The translations under genes and the position numbers were made by a program. Source: CAZEMR01 sp964513465 (GTDB lineage Bacteria; Bacteroidota; Ignavibacteria; Kapaibacteriales; UBA2268). From it: a stretch of DNA of 52,167 bases. This document shows, piece by piece, positions 25,147 through 33,949 of this stretch. The stretch spans positions 1-52,167 of the forward strand of contig CAZEMR010000015.1 in NCBI GenBank assembly GCA_964513465.1, in the 5' to 3' direction. The notes below the pieces were generated by a model. The model did no database searches and was not told the origin of the DNA. It worked only from the letters and a program-made list of their open reading frames with translations. Positions within the stretch are counted from its first letter, which is position 1; each line of letters opens with the position of its first letter.

Positions 25147-27327
25147 TTACTCGCCGCAGGTTTTGGTGACCTCGATTGTTATTCTGCGGTTCTGCCTACG
25201 AATATCCTCGATTTCCTCGGCGGTCATTTTCTTCATCTGAGCCTTTGTGGGCGGCTTGACCTTCGGCCGCGATTCGCCATAGCCGATGGTGCCGGTGATT
25301 TTCTCCGGATTGACGCCCTGGCGCAATAGCCATTCCTTAACGCGCTCGGCGCGGCGCTCGGAGAGTTTGCGGTTGTAATCCTCGGCGCCCTCGTCGGAGG
25401 CGTGCCCCTCTATCATAATCGCAAGACCCTCGCACTGCTTAACGTATTCGAGCAGTTTGGCCAGATTGCGATCGGTTTCGGGTATATCGAAGTTGAATTT
25501 GTCCGAATCAACTACGAAATTAATATCCGGGAAGTCGGTCTTGGTGCCAACCTTCGGAGGCTGCGGGCATCCGTTTTCCTTCGGATCATCGCTGGGTTCG
25601 CCGGCTACGTGCGGACATGCGTCTTCGCCATCGATAATCTTATCGCCGTCCGTATCCGGATTGGTCGGGTCGGTCTTTGTACGGTTTACTTCGTTGCCAT
25701 CGGTAAGGCCGTCGGCGTCGGTATCTACCACCAGCGGATCGGATTTATACGTAAGTACTTCCTCGCCGTCGGGCAGATCGTCGGCGTCGGTGTCGGGCTT
25801 ATTCGGATCGGTTTTATACTGGTTAATCTCCGGGCCGTCTTTAAGCTTGTCGCCGTCCGTATCCGGATTGTTCGGATCGGTATTATATACCAGCACCTCG
25901 TCGCCGTCGCTTAGCTCGTCGCGGTCGCTGTCGATTACCAGCGGGTTGGTCTTATGCTTGCGGATTTCGTCGCCGTCCTTGAGGCCGTCGGCGTCGGTGT
26001 CCTTTTTGAGGGGATCGGTGCCGTGGTCATTAACTTCGTCGCCGTCCTTGAGTCCGTCGTCGTCGGTATCGGCTTCCGTCGGATTGGTCTTATGGCGGTT
26101 AACTTCGGCTCCGTCCTTGAGTCCGTCGTCGTCGGTATCGGCGAGCGAAGGCTTGGTATTATACTGAATCACTTCGACTCCGTCATCGAGGCCGTCATTA
26201 TCGGTATCGGAGGAGGTTGGATTGGAGTTGTGTTTAAGAATTTCGTCGCCGTCGGTCAGGTCATCGCCATCGGTGTCGATTTTTGTAGGATCTGTTTTAT
26301 ATTCATGGACTTCATCGCCGTCGATCAGCCCGTCGTCGTCTGTGTCTGAATTCATCGGGTCTGTCTTGCGTGCAAGCTCCTCGCCGTCGCGCAAATTGTC
26401 CGAATCGCTGTCGGCGAGCGTAGGATTGGTATGATAAGTAATAACTTCGTCATAATCGGTCAGATTATCGCCGTCGGTGTCGGGCTTAAGCGGACTAGTC
26501 CGATATACCTCTACCTCTTCGCCGTCCGAAAGCCCATCGCCGTCTGTATCGGGATTGCGCGGATCAGAGCCGATATCCTTTTCCTGGCTGTTTGTGAGGC
26601 CGTCATTGTCGTAGTCGGCGTCGCCTAATATATAATATGATACTCCGAGGCCGAATGTCATATATATATCATCCTCGCTGCCTTCCTGAGCAAAATCGTC
26701 CAGATAGTCAGTGCCGGTGTAGCGAACCGTTCCGCGTCCGTTAAGCACGAGATTGTCGGTCAGATATGCCTCGAATCCAAGACCCACAGGCACAACGAAC
26801 TGGTTTTTGTCGTATTCGCCCTTGATATTATTCGGCAGCGCTCCGGCATAGCCGGTATTGCCAGCCTGTGGTTCGAAATTGACCATTCCGGCGCCGGCAA
26901 ATATATATGGCACAAATGATTCCGATGAAAATAGATTATAAGATAGAAAAATTTCGTAACTGATTAATCTGACTGAGTTTTTGTCTTCTATAGTGGTCTG
27001 GACTCCGGGGTATAAATCTCCCTGCTGGGCATTTTCGCCAAAATATTCGGGATATTTATCAATAACATCCTGACTGGTTTTATAGCGGATATTCGCCAGT
27101 CCGAACATACCCTGCACCGAGAGTTCGGGCAGAATATTATATCTGAGGAACAAATCGCCGCCCCACCAGAACTGGTTGTCGGTGAATTCGCCCCAGTATT
27201 TTACCAGGCCGTAATTGAAACCGAAGGCAAGACGTTGCCCTTCGCTCTGGGCATTAACATTTTTCGAGGGTATTAACAGTGTGAATACGAGGAGTAAGAT
27301 AGGAAGTAGTTTGAATCGGGATTTCAT
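25147..27327 (-). CDS. OmpA-family outer membrane protein with 15 thrombospondin-3 repeats
   Basis: A 726-residue protein. GGAGG precedes the ATG. In order: signal peptide (to about residue 26), an N-terminal beta-barrel (about 27-230), fifteen calcium-binding thrombospondin type 3 repeats with DxDxDG/N-type motifs roughly every 23 residues (about 235-590), a short CPH...CPQ linker, and an OmpA C-terminal domain that binds peptidoglycan (INFVVDSDKFNF, IEGHASDEGAEDYNRKLSERR). It probably ties the outer membrane to the cell wall, with the repeats as a stiff calcium-dependent spacer. The usual number of such repeats in OmpA-TSP3 proteins is smaller, so this spacer is long. Antisense open frames across the repeats are artefacts of the periodic sequence. 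Confidence 0.93.
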   Translation of the reverse strand: MKSRFKLLPILLLVFTLLIPSKNVNAQSEGQRLAFGFNYGLVKYWGEFTDNQFWWGGDLFLRYNILPELSVQGMFGLANIRYKTSQDVIDKYPEYFGENAQQGDLYPGVQTTIEDKNSVRLISYEIFLSYNLFSSESFVPYIFAGAGMVNFEPQAGNTGYAGALPNNIKGEYDKNQFVVPVGLGFEAYLTDNLVLNGRGTVRYTGTDYLDDFAQEGSEDDIYMTFGLGVSYYILGDADYDNDGLTNSQEKDIGSDPRNPDTDGDGLSDGEEVEVYRTSPLKPDTDGDNLTDYDEVITYHTNPTLADSDSDNLRDGEELARKTDPMNSDTDDDGLIDGDEVHEYKTDPTKIDTDGDDLTDGDEILKHNSNPTSSDTDNDGLDDGVEVIQYNTKPSLADTDDDGLKDGAEVNRHKTNPTEADTDDDGLKDGDEVNDHGTDPLKKDTDADGLKDGDEIRKHKTNPLVIDSDRDELSDGDEVLVYNTDPNNPDTDGDKLKDGPEINQYKTDPNKPDTDADDLPDGEEVLTYKSDPLVVDTDADGLTDGNEVNRTKTDPTNPDTDGDKIIDGEDACPHVAGEPSDDPKENGCPQPPKVGTKTDFPDINFVVDSDKFNFDIPETDRNLAKLLEYVKQCEGLAIMIEGHASDEGAEDYNRKLSERRAERVKEWLLRQGVNPEKITGTIGYGESRPKVKPPTKAQMKKMTAEEIEDIRRQNRRITIEVTKTCGE
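25620..26625 (-). repeat. Coding tandem repeat (thrombospondin-3 units)
   Basis: Fifteen degenerate units of roughly 69 bases coding the DxDxDG motifs; individual units have diverged, though 26030-26150 contains two close copies. Confidence 0.85.
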
Positions 27328-27429
27328 AGAGCCTCCGATTTAATGAATGGAATATAAATTAGGTTATGAATTCAGTGAAAAAGTAATGCAGGAGAAAAAT
27401 GTGAAAGATATATTGGTAACACGTATATG

Positions 27430-28308
27430 CTATTTTTTTAGTTTTTTACCACAATACGGGCAATATTCGAAATCGCATTCTTCATGGTCTGAAGCTGACT
27501 CGGGGTCGTATTCATCCTCATCATATTCGCCGGATTTTTCGCGTTTGCGCTTGTCCAGTTCCTCCATGAATCCCATGCTCAGGATGCCTGTGGGGATTGC
27601 CACCAGCCCGATGCCGAATATCGCTGTCATTGCCGCCAGGAACTGACCCCAGCCGGTCACCGGCACCACATCGCCATAGCCGATTGTCGTCAGAGTTGCC
27701 ACCGCCCACCAGAAAGCCGCCGGCACGTTGGGGAATTTGTCCGGCTGCACCTTGTGCTCGATTTCGTACATCAGGGTCGCGGTGACGAGGATTATCATAA
27801 AAGTGGCGAGCACGGTTATCAGTAGCTCGCGTTTTTTCTTGCGGATTACCGTGCCGATCATGCGGATCGATTCGGAATAATGCGCCAGCTTGAACACGCG
27901 GAAAAGCCGCAGAAGTCGCAGCATTCGAAGGAATCGCAGATCGATCGCGATAAACATAGGAAGATAGAAGGGGAGTATCGCCATTAGATCGACCAGTCCG
28001 AGAAATGAGAATATATAACGCACACGCGCCCAGAATGGATGCATTTCAGGCCAGCGAAGATCCGCCACCCAGATGCGTAATATATATTCGATCGAAAAAA
28101 CGATTACCGAGAAAAGCTCGAACGCGTAAAAATATGGACGATATGGATTATATATAAAGTCCAGCGATTCGAGGATGATTGCGATAACATTCATCACAAT
28201 CAGCCCCGAGATTATATAATCATCTATAAAATATATAAACGAAGTCGTCTCGACTCCGGTGTGGAGCACCTGGTGAGTGGTCTGCTTTATTTTTTTAATA
28301 CGTCCCAT
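27430..28308 (-). CDS. Voltage-gated potassium channel-like protein with C-terminal Cys motif
   Basis: A 292-residue six-helix channel subunit. An S4-like helix with regularly spaced arginines (LRFLRMLRLLRLFRVFKL, about residues 123-140) is followed by two more helices and the selectivity filter TTIGYGDV between them. It would form tetramers in the inner membrane. The cytoplasmic tail is acidic and ends in a small Cys cluster (CDFEYCPYCGKKLKK) of zinc-ribbon type, which could bind metal or sense redox state. It starts four bases after the stop of the small OMP gene and so is probably cotranscribed with the ECF sigma-factor operon. Confidence 0.9.
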   Translation of the reverse strand: MGRIKKIKQTTHQVLHTGVETTSFIYFIDDYIISGLIVMNVIAIILESLDFIYNPYRPYFYAFELFSVIVFSIEYILRIWVADLRWPEMHPFWARVRYIFSFLGLVDLMAILPFYLPMFIAIDLRFLRMLRLLRLFRVFKLAHYSESIRMIGTVIRKKKRELLITVLATFMIILVTATLMYEIEHKVQPDKFPNVPAAFWWAVATLTTIGYGDVVPVTGWGQFLAAMTAIFGIGLVAIPTGILSMGFMEELDKRKREKSGEYDEDEYDPESASDHEECDFEYCPYCGKKLKK

Positions 28309-28312
28309 GCGC

Positions 28313-28870
28313 TCAGAAAGGAATAGTCACTCCTGCGTTGAATCCGAAATGCGTCGTATTGTTGTCCTCTGTAAAAATCGTCGTATATTTTGCGCATGCG
28401 TTGACCATCACTCCGCTTCCCACAGGCATCAGCACCCCGAACCCCGGCGCCAGCCCCAAATCCTCGCCGTCGTCCGAATGCGAGTATTCGCCGTAGGTCG
28501 TGGTTGAGGCGGTATTATGCAGCCCGCCCTCGATAATGAAATATGGAGTGAAATTTCCTGTCGACGGGAAATAATATTTGATAAATAATTGAATCGGAAT
28601 ATCAGAGAATCGAATTTCCGCAGAAAGCGGCTCTGTTTCGGGCATCCAGAATAAATATCCTATGGATGCGCCGGCGGAGAATTCGTTGGTGATCAGCCGC
28701 TCGTATTCCGCGACCAGCCCAAGGCCATTACCCCAAAAGTCGCCGAAAGCGCCGGTCGGGAAATTGAAATTCACGATTACTGAAAACGCATTCCGCGGAT
28801 CGTCATTCTGAGCAAAAATCGGAGTAGATATAAATATAGCGAGGCATAGCGCAACGAGCAGCTTTTTCAT
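28313..28870 (-). CDS. Small outer membrane beta-barrel protein
   Basis: A 185-residue protein with a signal peptide cleaved near IFAQN, followed by alternating hydrophobic strands and a C-terminal phenylalanine (GFNAGVTIPF), as in eight-stranded porin-like barrels. No function can be named. It lies 73 bases after the lipoprotein gene and 4 bases before the channel gene. Confidence 0.75.
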   Translation of the reverse strand: MKKLLVALCLAIFISTPIFAQNDDPRNAFSVIVNFNFPTGAFGDFWGNGLGLVAEYERLITNEFSAGASIGYLFWMPETEPLSAEIRFSDIPIQLFIKYYFPSTGNFTPYFIIEGGLHNTASTTTYGEYSHSDDGEDLGLAPGFGVLMPVGSGVMVNACAKYTTIFTEDNNTTHFGFNAGVTIPF

Positions 28871-28943
28871 GATAATTTCCGCACATCATTTTTGTAATAA
28901 TATGCAAAAATAAGAAAATCGAAGTGCATTACGAAATTATCAA

Positions 28944-29699
28944 TTATATTCCGTAGCCGGAAAGCTTGGTCTGATCATGCACATAACCCTCGCACTCGAT
29001 CTCGAATTTCAGTATAGCGTTATACTGTTTCTTTTCGGCAGGCGAGAATCTCACGATCAGCCTCTTGAATTCACCCGGTGAAAGCACAACCGGCAAAGTC
29101 GACAAAAATTTGAAGCATTTGTCCGGGGCCTGGATTATAACCTTATTAATAATGGCAGGCGAATCGCCGCGGTTGACAATGTCCACGGCTTCATAAGCGT
29201 CGGTGCCGATACTGGTGCCGCCAAAATGGCAATCGCCCACGGATACCGAGGGCACTATAGCATTCAGCGCCAGAGATGGCTCTCGTTTTCCGTTGAAACG
29301 GAGAGTATCGGTAAATTTGCCCAGATTGCGTGCCGAGAACTGTATGGATATGTACTCACTCGCGGAATCGCTTCCTTTTGGGCCCAGTGTGATCGGAAGC
29401 TGGGGGTAATCCACAAAGTACATGTCCATGTATGTCTTTGGAAGTATTGAATTTATAGTTACTGAATTGTCGCCGGTGTTGGCTATCTGGAATCCCATGG
29501 TCTTCGAATCCACACGCGCCACGTAACCGAAATCGAGCACAGCCGGAAAGATTGACAAGCCGTCTTCGGGGTTCTGGTTTTTCTCGACTACTTTCTTTAC
29601 GCGGTTGGCCGGCACATCCAGAGGCGAATCGCACCCGGCCAGCCCTGCGGTAAGCGCAAAGATCAGAATAGCGGCTATATTTTTCAATGATTTATCCAT
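28944..29699 (-). CDS. Lipoprotein with Ig-like (ASH/choice-of-anchor) domains
   Basis: A 251-residue protein with a lipobox (TAGLAGC, Cys about residue 23) and two Ig-like modules. The first (SIFPAVLDFGYVARVDSKTM) has the DFG-V start typical of ASH/DUF1573-like beta-sandwiches; the second begins near GDCHFGGTSIG. No enzymatic motif. It starts two bases after the anti-sigma/barrel gene and belongs to the same operon. Confidence 0.75.
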   Translation of the reverse strand: MDKSLKNIAAILIFALTAGLAGCDSPLDVPANRVKKVVEKNQNPEDGLSIFPAVLDFGYVARVDSKTMGFQIANTGDNSVTINSILPKTYMDMYFVDYPQLPITLGPKGSDSASEYISIQFSARNLGKFTDTLRFNGKREPSLALNAIVPSVSVGDCHFGGTSIGTDAYEAVDIVNRGDSPAIINKVIIQAPDKCFKFLSTLPVVLSPGEFKRLIVRFSPAEKKQYNAILKFEIECEGYVHDQTKLSGYGI

Positions 29700-29701
29700 A
29701 A

Positions 29702-30892
29702 TTAAAAGTGCACATTAAGTCCGTAAGTGAGGCCGAATTTTTGGGATGTATATAATTCGCCCTGATACTGATAAAGCAATACAGTGGTTTCGAGTCCGCC
29801 ATAAATCGAGAATTGCTTGCCATACTTATACTGAAGTCCGACCAGATTTTTCTGCAGTGGCCCTATACGTGTTGCGCCGACAAAAACGCGAGCAAACGGC
29901 TGTATGCCCGCGAGCGCTTCGCTTTTGTCCAGGGAATACTGATAATACGCGCCGCCCCAGAACGCAAGATAATTCTGATCTATCCGGAATTTGCCCTCGG
30001 TGTCGGTGCCGCTGTATTTCTGCTGAAAATTCTCCTGGCCGACTTCGAGGCCAAACGCATGATTGTCCGTCAGATCATATCCCAGCGCAAGGCTGAGGTT
30101 GTTGAGCGCTGGCTGGTGCAGCGAAGGCACCCCGAAATCGGGGATGGATGTTGCGCTGAATCCGCGCACCCCAAGCGAAACGCCCTCGAAAAGATTAACG
30201 AAGTCTTCGCCTTTTGCGTTAACAGCAGGCTCAGGGGAGATATAGCCCGTTGGCATAATCTGCGGACGGGTCTGAAGTATATATACAGGTACCTGTGCAC
30301 GCGAAATATCTTTATTACCTGATGAATTAAATTTATGATTTTCGGCGATTTCCGGCTGGGAAGCGGCCGGCGCTTCGAAATTCCTCTCTGAGATTGCAGG
30401 ATTGGATTCGTTTATTAAATTCTCTGCGCTCCGCTCCGCAGACGTAGGCATTGCCATAGCAAAAGAAGCAGGCTGTACTGCATCCGCAGGCGCAATATGA
30501 TCGGCGAACCGGCTTTCGGAATCGCCCTCAGGGCTGCCGAATGTCATCACCAAAGCTGTAATCGCCGAGGCCAGCAGACTGGTGGCGGCTACCAGTAATG
30601 GCTTGCCATATATGAATGAAGACCCCGCGCCCGGCGTTTTGGCCGAAGCAGCCGCAGTGGATGCGCCTGCAATTCCGAGGCCTGCGAATATGTTCCGTTT
30701 CAGGTCGGACGGCGGAGGCGTTATCGACTTTTTGAACATATTCCGCACCTGGATATGCTGCTGCATTTCCTGCTGCAAGTCTTCGTTGTGGGCCAGCTCG
30801 AAAAATAGCGATCCGGCCTCGCTTACGTCAAGCTCTCCGTCGAGCAGTGCGGATAATTGCTCCGAAGAGGAAAGATAGTCCTGATTGTGCAT
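29702..30892 (-). CDS. Anti-sigma-like N-terminus, membrane helix and C-terminal outer-membrane-type barrel
   Basis: A 396-residue protein directly downstream of an ECF sigma gene. The ATG at 30892 is used; a TTG two codons earlier is the alternative. Residues 1-55 resemble the helical anti-sigma domain (EQLSALLDGELDVSEAG) but lack the zinc-binding HxxxCxxC. A single membrane helix follows (PLLVAATSLLASAITALVM, about 90-112), then a low-complexity Ala/Ser/Pro linker and, from about residue 220, a beta-rich domain of paired strands ending in F (FGLTYGLNVHF), like an eight-stranded outer membrane barrel. Such a chain would link the cytoplasm to the outer membrane. That the C-terminal part is a true barrel is an inference from strand pattern only. 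Confidence 0.7.
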   Translation of the reverse strand: MHNQDYLSSSEQLSALLDGELDVSEAGSLFFELAHNEDLQQEMQQHIQVRNMFKKSITPPPSDLKRNIFAGLGIAGASTAAASAKTPGAGSSFIYGKPLLVAATSLLASAITALVMTFGSPEGDSESRFADHIAPADAVQPASFAMAMPTSAERSAENLINESNPAISERNFEAPAASQPEIAENHKFNSSGNKDISRAQVPVYILQTRPQIMPTGYISPEPAVNAKGEDFVNLFEGVSLGVRGFSATSIPDFGVPSLHQPALNNLSLALGYDLTDNHAFGLEVGQENFQQKYSGTDTEGKFRIDQNYLAFWGGAYYQYSLDKSEALAGIQPFARVFVGATRIGPLQKNLVGLQYKYGKQFSIYGGLETTVLLYQYQGELYTSQKFGLTYGLNVHF

Positions 30893-30919
30893 AAGCAAAC
30901 CACATAATTAAACCGACAA

Positions 30920-31489
30920 TTAAAGCAAATTTTTTAATTCATCAAGATAGGGCGATAATATATCCCTGATCTTGTTTTTTGCGCGGTAAATCCGAATCCG
31001 GACAACCGGCAGATTCTCGTCGAGTATCTCGGCGATCTCTTTATAAGACAAATCGAGGAATTCCTTCAATATAATTACCTCGCGGTATTCCTCCGGCAGC
31101 GACTCGAGCGCCATTTCAAGCAATTCCTTCATCTCCTGCTGATCGCTTGATTCCTCGTATGCGGGCATATGAAAATCCTCGAGCGAAATCATGCTGTGCA
31201 CCTTGCGGCGCTTTTCGTTGATGCACAGATTCCGGGTTATCCGAATAATAAATCCCGAAAAATTTGTCATTTCGCGATCGTCTTTTGTGCTTTCGTGTAT
31301 TTTCGCAAATACTTCCTGAAAAATATCCCGAGCCAGCTCTTCGTTGCCGAGAGCCTTCAGGCAGTAGGTATAAAGCTTTGCCGCGTAGCGGTCGTAAAGC
31401 TCTTCGAACGCAGCGGACGCATTCTTCCCATTAGCCTGAATCTCGGCGAACAGCAGTTCGTCCGTCATATTTTTCAGCTTTTTGTTCAT
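30920..31489 (-). CDS. ECF-family RNA polymerase sigma factor
   Basis: A 189-residue sigma-70 family protein with region 2 (FEELYDRYAAKLYTYCLKAL, DIFQEVFAKIHE, FIIRITRNLCINEKRR) and region 4 (ALESLPEEYREVIILKEF, LSYKEIAEIL and a helix-turn-helix). Group IV/ECF by size and by lacking regions 1 and 3. It is the first gene of an operon with the anti-sigma/barrel gene 27 bases on, then a lipoprotein, a small OMP and a channel, suggesting an envelope-stress type regulon. Autoregulation is likely by analogy; no promoter was recognised. Confidence 0.92.
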   Translation of the reverse strand: MNKKLKNMTDELLFAEIQANGKNASAAFEELYDRYAAKLYTYCLKALGNEELARDIFQEVFAKIHESTKDDREMTNFSGFIIRITRNLCINEKRRKVHSMISLEDFHMPAYEESSDQQEMKELLEMALESLPEEYREVIILKEFLDLSYKEIAEILDENLPVVRIRIYRAKNKIRDILSPYLDELKNLL

Positions 31490-31563
31490 GCGATCGCTTA
31501 AGATTTGTCCGCGTTTATATTCTTATACATAATTAACAGTTAATATAATGGTTTGTCACAAAA

Positions 31564-32664
31564 TCACTCCGTATTTTTTGCGCTTTCGGCTGTTTTCCGC
31601 GATTCCCCGAGCGGAGCAATCATCACTCCCTTGCCGTGGCGTGGCAGTATGAATTCGCCGAAATCGATTTTTTTCTCGTACAAAGCGTCCTTAAGATCGA
31701 TTATAGACTCAAGCCGGCCATCGTCGGCCTGGATGAATGTGCCAAAATGTATGCCCATGCTTTTGCGCGATTCGACGTCGATATGAGCATCCACCGCCTC
31801 GGCGGGCGAGGTATGCACCGGCTTCATGAACCAGCGCGGCCGGTATGCCCCGATTGGCAGCATCGAGAATCTCATCGGACCGAAGCGCTCGTTTATCATT
31901 TTGAAATGCGGCCCATAGCCCGTATCGCCTGCGAAATATACAGGGCCGCCCTCGGTCATCATCACAAATCCGCCCCACAGCGTCGTGTTGCGGTCGCAGG
32001 TGCCGCGCATCGCAAAATGCTGCGCCGGCACAAGATGTATGTCCATATGCCGGAAGGGGATGCTGTCCCACCAGTCCATCTCTTCCACGCGGTTGATATC
32101 GTTCTCCTCGAGCAGTGCACGGTTGCCGAGCGGCACACGGAATTTGGGGTCGTGATCTTTCCTGAGCATCTCCAGCGTGTGCAAATCCAGATGATCATAA
32201 TGATTATGGCTGACCATTACCAGATCGATCGGCGGAAGGTCTTCGAATCGTATCCCCGGCGGGCGCTTTCGGTGCGGCCCGAATCCGTCCACCGGCGAGG
32301 CGCGGTCCGACCATATCGGGTCGGTAAGCATATTTATACTATCTGCCTGCACCAGAACGGTCGAGTGGCCGATGAATGTAATTAGAAGCTCGCCCATGCC
32401 GACGCGTTCGGGCGGCGGCGGCCCGGGGCTGTCGGGAATCCAGTCCTCCCAGTATCCGCGGTCGCGGTTCAGGTTCCATTTGACCAAATCCCATAAGCCG
32501 TGCTGCTCGATTGGTTGAAGATTATGAAATTGTTCGCCGTCGAAATGGTCGGATTTTTCGCCCATATAATTCGGCCCCGAAAAAGTGCAACATCCGATGA
32601 TAGTGCTTGTCAGAAGCGCCAGCAGGACAAATATCCCCGCCGAAATCGAAATTCTTTTGATCAT
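31564..32664 (-). CDS. Metallo-beta-lactamase-fold lipoprotein (NAPE-PLD/UlaG-like)
   Basis: A 366-residue hydrolase with a lipobox (TSTIIGC, Cys about residue 25) and a complete metal site: HNHYDHLD (about 155-162), a later HFA, the FAGDTGYGPHF motif and a C-terminal H (MGIHFGTF). The arrangement with LTFIGHSTVLV at the front of the domain matches the group that includes N-acyl-phosphatidylethanolamine phospholipase D and UlaG. A lipid or phosphodiester substrate in the periplasm or at a membrane surface is plausible but not shown. It is transcribed away from the DUF2141 gene. Confidence 0.88.
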   Translation of the reverse strand: MIKRISISAGIFVLLALLTSTIIGCCTFSGPNYMGEKSDHFDGEQFHNLQPIEQHGLWDLVKWNLNRDRGYWEDWIPDSPGPPPPERVGMGELLITFIGHSTVLVQADSINMLTDPIWSDRASPVDGFGPHRKRPPGIRFEDLPPIDLVMVSHNHYDHLDLHTLEMLRKDHDPKFRVPLGNRALLEENDINRVEEMDWWDSIPFRHMDIHLVPAQHFAMRGTCDRNTTLWGGFVMMTEGGPVYFAGDTGYGPHFKMINERFGPMRFSMLPIGAYRPRWFMKPVHTSPAEAVDAHIDVESRKSMGIHFGTFIQADDGRLESIIDLKDALYEKKIDFGEFILPRHGKGVMIAPLGESRKTAESAKNTE

Positions 32665-32833
32665 ACTTCTCTAAAATTATTAGGTTCACTTAAAAATTGC
32701 TTAATAATTAAAACGAATCGAGAGAAAATTGATTATATCGATATTTCAAAAAGAATTAACATAGTCTGAATAAGCAGTTAATTTATGTGTATTATATTTG
32801 CATCTGATTATATTAAATAATCAGGAAATCCTT

Positions 32834-33274
32834 ATGAAAATCTTCCTAATCTCTTTGATAATAATCTTTTGCGCAATCAATTCACCATCGGCAAAGCCAA
32901 CCAATTCCGGCGCACTGATCGTAATAATCGAAGGTTTCGAAAACAATCGCGGCCAGGCGCTATGCCATCTGTTCAATACGCCACAGGGCTATCCGGATGA
33001 ATCGGAAAAATGCTTCAAATCCGGCAAATCCACGATTGATAAAAAAAGCGCCCGTATAGTATTCGGCGCCGTTCCCTTCGGAAGCTATGCACTTACAACC
33101 CACCACGACGCCAACCTCAATGGAGTGATGGACAAAACATTTTTCGGATTGCCGGACGAGGGCTACGGAATATCGAACAACCCGGAGGTTCTACTCTCGT
33201 TGCCGGATTTTGCCGACTGCAGATTCGATTTCCGGAAAGACGGCCAGGAAGTCATTATCAAAATGAAATACTGA
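32834..33274 (+). CDS. DUF2141-family exported protein
   Basis: A 146-residue protein, read from the ATG at 32834 after CAGGAA so that it begins with a signal peptide (MKIFLISLIIIFCAINS). The mature part has the DUF2141 pattern: an early L-V-I-I-E strand, TTHHDANLNGVMD and FFGLPDEGYGISNN. Its function is unknown in the literature as far as I know. It stands alone between a divergent MBL gene and the next cluster. Confidence 0.85.
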   Translation: MKIFLISLIIIFCAINSPSAKPTNSGALIVIIEGFENNRGQALCHLFNTPQGYPDESEKCFKSGKSTIDKKSARIVFGAVPFGSYALTTHHDANLNGVMDKTFFGLPDEGYGISNNPEVLLSLPDFADCRFDFRKDGQEVIIKMKY

Positions 33275-33348
33275 CAACCGCAATTATTCACAAATTAATT
33301 CCCCTTTTAAATTTTTTTCCGTCCGATACGTTTTCTATTCCTGTAAAG

Positions 33349-33362
33349 GTCGTCCGGACGAC
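33349..33362. other. Perfect 14-bp palindrome
   Basis: GTCGTCCGGACGAC is self-complementary and followed by GTGCTTTT. It may be a weak terminator for the DUF2141 gene or a dimeric protein binding site; the sequence does not decide. The rest of 33275-33532 shows only another imperfect inverted repeat and AT-rich DNA. Confidence 0.5.
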
Positions 33363-33532
33363 GTGCTTTTCCGAAATTCGACGGAATTGTCGAATCCGGC
33401 AGCGTTCAATATTGCTGTGAATCCCAAACAAGCGTGTTGTCGTGCGGGATTCGGCAACTGGCATAATAATGGCATTAAATTTGAATTTTGTATATTATAA
33501 TGATTTGTTCAACCATATCCGATGAGATATTT

Positions 33533-33937
33533 ATGAAATTTGATCAAAATAAAAGCATCAAATCGATCCCCGCATTTTTGGCTATGGTCCTATTGGCTCT
33601 GCTGCTCAATATCGGCTCTGCGCTCGCATGCGAGATTGATTTCAAAGTAATTCAGAACAAAAAAGACACATATTCCCCCGGCGATGTGCTGATCGCAAAA
33701 GTCACAGTAATTTTTACCCACAGGAACTGCCCCGAGGGAATCGATGCCACCAAATTCGATTCGAAGGGTATCGAAATTGCCGGCGCAACCAACTGGACAG
33801 AGGTATCGACCGGCACATGGGAGCGCAAGCTGAAGCTAAAGATCAAGGACGACGCAAAATCCAAAGCCAGCGTCACTGGCGTCCGTACCTGCGATAAAGA
33901 GGGCGGCTTCGGTACGCTGAATCTCAAAGTCAAATAA
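33533..33937 (+). CDS. Small exported protein of unknown function, partner of the Fe-S gene
   Basis: A 134-residue protein from the ATG at 33533, with a signal peptide ending near GSALA|C. The mature part is beta-rich (CEIDFKVIQNKKDTYSPGD, then VIFTHRNCPEGIDATKF, GVRTCDKEGGFG) with three cysteines, consistent with an Ig-like periplasmic fold. The first mature residue is a cysteine after ALA, so lipidation is possible. It ends 12 bases before the Fe-S membrane protein and probably works with it. No family recognised. Confidence 0.65.
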   Translation: MKFDQNKSIKSIPAFLAMVLLALLLNIGSALACEIDFKVIQNKKDTYSPGDVLIAKVTVIFTHRNCPEGIDATKFDSKGIEIAGATNWTEVSTGTWERKLKLKIKDDAKSKASVTGVRTCDKEGGFGTLNLKVK

Positions 33938-33949
33938 TTCGACGAATCC

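Noticed and set aside
25402..26628. Several long open frames antisense to the OmpA-TSP3 gene
   Set aside because: The periodic Asp-rich coding sequence removes stops on the other strand; these frames have low-complexity Val/Ile/Ser-rich translations and no start signals.
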